A stretch of 64,000 nucleotides of DNA, from contig CAMCVS010000004.1 in assembly GCA_945881965.1 (NCBI GenBank), positions 186,001 to 250,000 on the forward strand, written 5' to 3'. Below are positions 63,197-64,000 of the stretch, one piece after another. Each line of letters begins with the position of its first letter. The first letter of the stretch is position 1. Below the pieces are notes generated by a model that worked only from the letters and a program-made list of their open reading frames with translations, did no database searches and had not been told where the DNA came from. The stretch comes from Paracoccus haematequi. Its GTDB lineage: Bacteria; Pseudomonadota; Alphaproteobacteria; Rhodobacterales; Rhodobacteraceae. The position numbers were made by a program, and so were the translations under genes.

Positions 63197-63401
63197 TCGC
63201 GATGTGAAGACCACATGACGGTTGTGCGGTCCTTTGTCGCGATTTCTGCGCGGCGCATCATAGCGCAGGACAGCATCCCGCAATTTGATCATATCATGCG
63301 AACGCGCCCTTGCCCGTGTCATGCTTGGGTGACAGACTGCCGCAGAAAACCGGGACGGCGAGTCAGCCACCCTGGGCATTATCACGCAGGGAGAGCGCGA
63401 C

Positions 63402-64000
63402 ATGATCGAAAAGCGTCAATTCTATATCAACGGTCACTGGGTCAACCCGCAGCAGGGCCGCGATCACCACGTCATTGACCCCACCACCGAAGAACCCTGT
63501 GCGGTGATCTCGCTGGGCGGTCAGGCTGATGTCGATGCCGCTGTTGCCGCCGCCAAGGCCGCGCTTCCCGGCTGGATGGCGACGCCTGCCGCCGAGCGCA
63601 TCGCGTTGGTGGAAAAGCTGATCAAGGTCTACGAATCCCGCGCCGAGGACATGGCGCAGGCGATGACCATCGAAATGGGCGCGCCGATTGATTTCTCGCG
63701 CCAGCAGCAGGTGACGGCGGGCACCTGGCACCTGAACAACTTCCTGACCGCTGCCAAAGGGTTCCATTTCAACCGCCCGCTTGGCGATCACGCCCCTGAT
63801 ACCCGCATCGTCTATGAGGCGGTCGGCGTCTGCGCGCTGATCACGCCGTGGAACTGGCCGATGAACCAGGTCACGCTCAAGGTCGGCGCGGCGGCGATTG
63901 CGGGTTGCACGATGATCCTGAAACCGTCCGAAGAAAGCCCGCTGAACGCGATGATCTTTGCCGAGATGATGCACGAGGCGGGCTTTCCCGCCGGTGTGTT
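63402..64000 (+). CDS. Aldehyde dehydrogenase family protein, N-terminal part (runs off the right edge)
   Basis: The first 199 codons of an ALDH. QFYINGHWVNPQQGRDHHVID is the usual start (after MIEKR), and VCALITPWNWPMNQVTLKVG, then GCTMILKPSEESPLNA, form the cofactor-binding region; the catalytic Glu and Cys lie beyond the edge. CAGGGAGAGCG precedes the ATG at 63402. It is divergent from the peroxiredoxin gene across 260 bases. Confidence 0.9.
   Translation, partial: MIEKRQFYINGHWVNPQQGRDHHVIDPTTEEPCAVISLGGQADVDAAVAAAKAALPGWMATPAAERIALVEKLIKVYESRAEDMAQAMTIEMGAPIDFSRQQQVTAGTWHLNNFLTAAKGFHFNRPLGDHAPDTRIVYEAVGVCALITPWNWPMNQVTLKVGAAAIAGCTMILKPSEESPLNAMIFAEMMHEAGFPAGV

Noticed and set aside
1-64000. 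tRNA, rRNA or known riboswitch genes
   Set aside because: I saw no cloverleaf T-loop signature (GGTTCRANYCC) in an intergenic region, no rRNA segments and no recognisable riboswitch core. A tRNAscan-SE and Infernal run would settle it.

Overview
The window is high-GC DNA from an alphaproteobacterium, almost certainly family Rhodobacteraceae (Roseobacter/Rhodobacter lineage). The evidence is the gene content: a Rhodobacter-type porin, an Irr-type operator in front of a rubrerythrin-VIT1 iron exporter (MbfA), an alphaproteobacterial-style Zur regulon, DUF3576 lipoprotein, DUF1643, a DUF5928-like glycosyltransferase, and intergenic palindromes typical of the family. An 8-vinyl reductase of bacteriochlorophyll synthesis (bciA), class I fructose-bisphosphatase, a Calvin-type class II aldolase, and a beta-carbonic anhydrase/SbtA/SbtB cluster suggest, but do not prove, a phototrophic or CO2-fixing lifestyle. 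No rRNA, tRNA, CRISPR array or intact insertion sequence was found.

Layout. 1-5.5 kb: a minus-strand run with fghA, a VOC protein, a YaiI-like protein, a HAD phosphatase and an ornithine-cyclodeaminase-like enzyme, translationally coupled by 4-base overlaps, after an AEC transporter and a rhamnan-synthesis-F-like protein. 5.5-11.7 kb: pnp, bciA, rpsO, a membrane-anchored RTX protein, DUF1643 and truB. 11.8-14.9 kb: zinc uptake, znuA facing zur-znuC-znuB across one Zur palindrome. 14.9-18.6 kb: a HIT protein, a frameshifted branching glycosyltransferase, a sulfotransferase behind a 26-bp tandem repeat, and a NYN-LOTUS protein. 18.6-25.2 kb: yghU flanked by REP-like palindromes, an acyl-CoA ligase, then fbp and fba separated by a 1.5-kb AT-richer island carrying XRE-ImmA facing DUF2188 plus a 69-aa orphan. 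25.3-32.4 kb: a peptide-type ABC importer with fused ATPases, an aldehyde dehydrogenase and an SDR. 32.4-33.5 kb: a RES-Xre toxin-antitoxin module. 33.5-41.1 kb: a TPR-methyltransferase, MFS carrier, asd, a DUF4139 protein, and the carbonic anhydrase-sbtA-sbtB set. 41.2-47.5 kb: an M17 peptidase, an NlpC/P60 protein, a TPR-sulfotransferase, a porin and a DUF3576 lipoprotein. 47.5-53.7 kb: leuS-lptE-holA, a glycosyltransferase and a GST. 53.7-58.4 kb: an orphan pstB, a TetR regulator, mbfA and phoX. 58.4-60.9 kb: a retropepsin-like protein, rimK and an aspartoacylase-like protein in one coupled operon. 61.0-64.0 kb: a second Zur palindrome in front of a COG0523 GTPase coupled to an 89-aa protein whose gene is packed with perfect hairpins, then a 1-Cys peroxiredoxin and a truncated aldehyde dehydrogenase.

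How the genes work together. The strongest systems-level signal is zinc homeostasis. Two near-identical palindromes about 48 kb apart tie znuA, zur-znuC-znuB and the COG0523 GTPase with its small partner into one predicted Zur regulon. Iron control appears at mbfA and possibly at the peroxiredoxin. The carbon set (CA, SbtA, SbtB, fbp, fba) fits bicarbonate capture. Surface-glycan genes are scattered through the window. The best candidates for undescribed biology are the hairpin-packed Zur-linked small gene, the island between fbp and fba, and the RimK/retropepsin/aspartoacylase operon.
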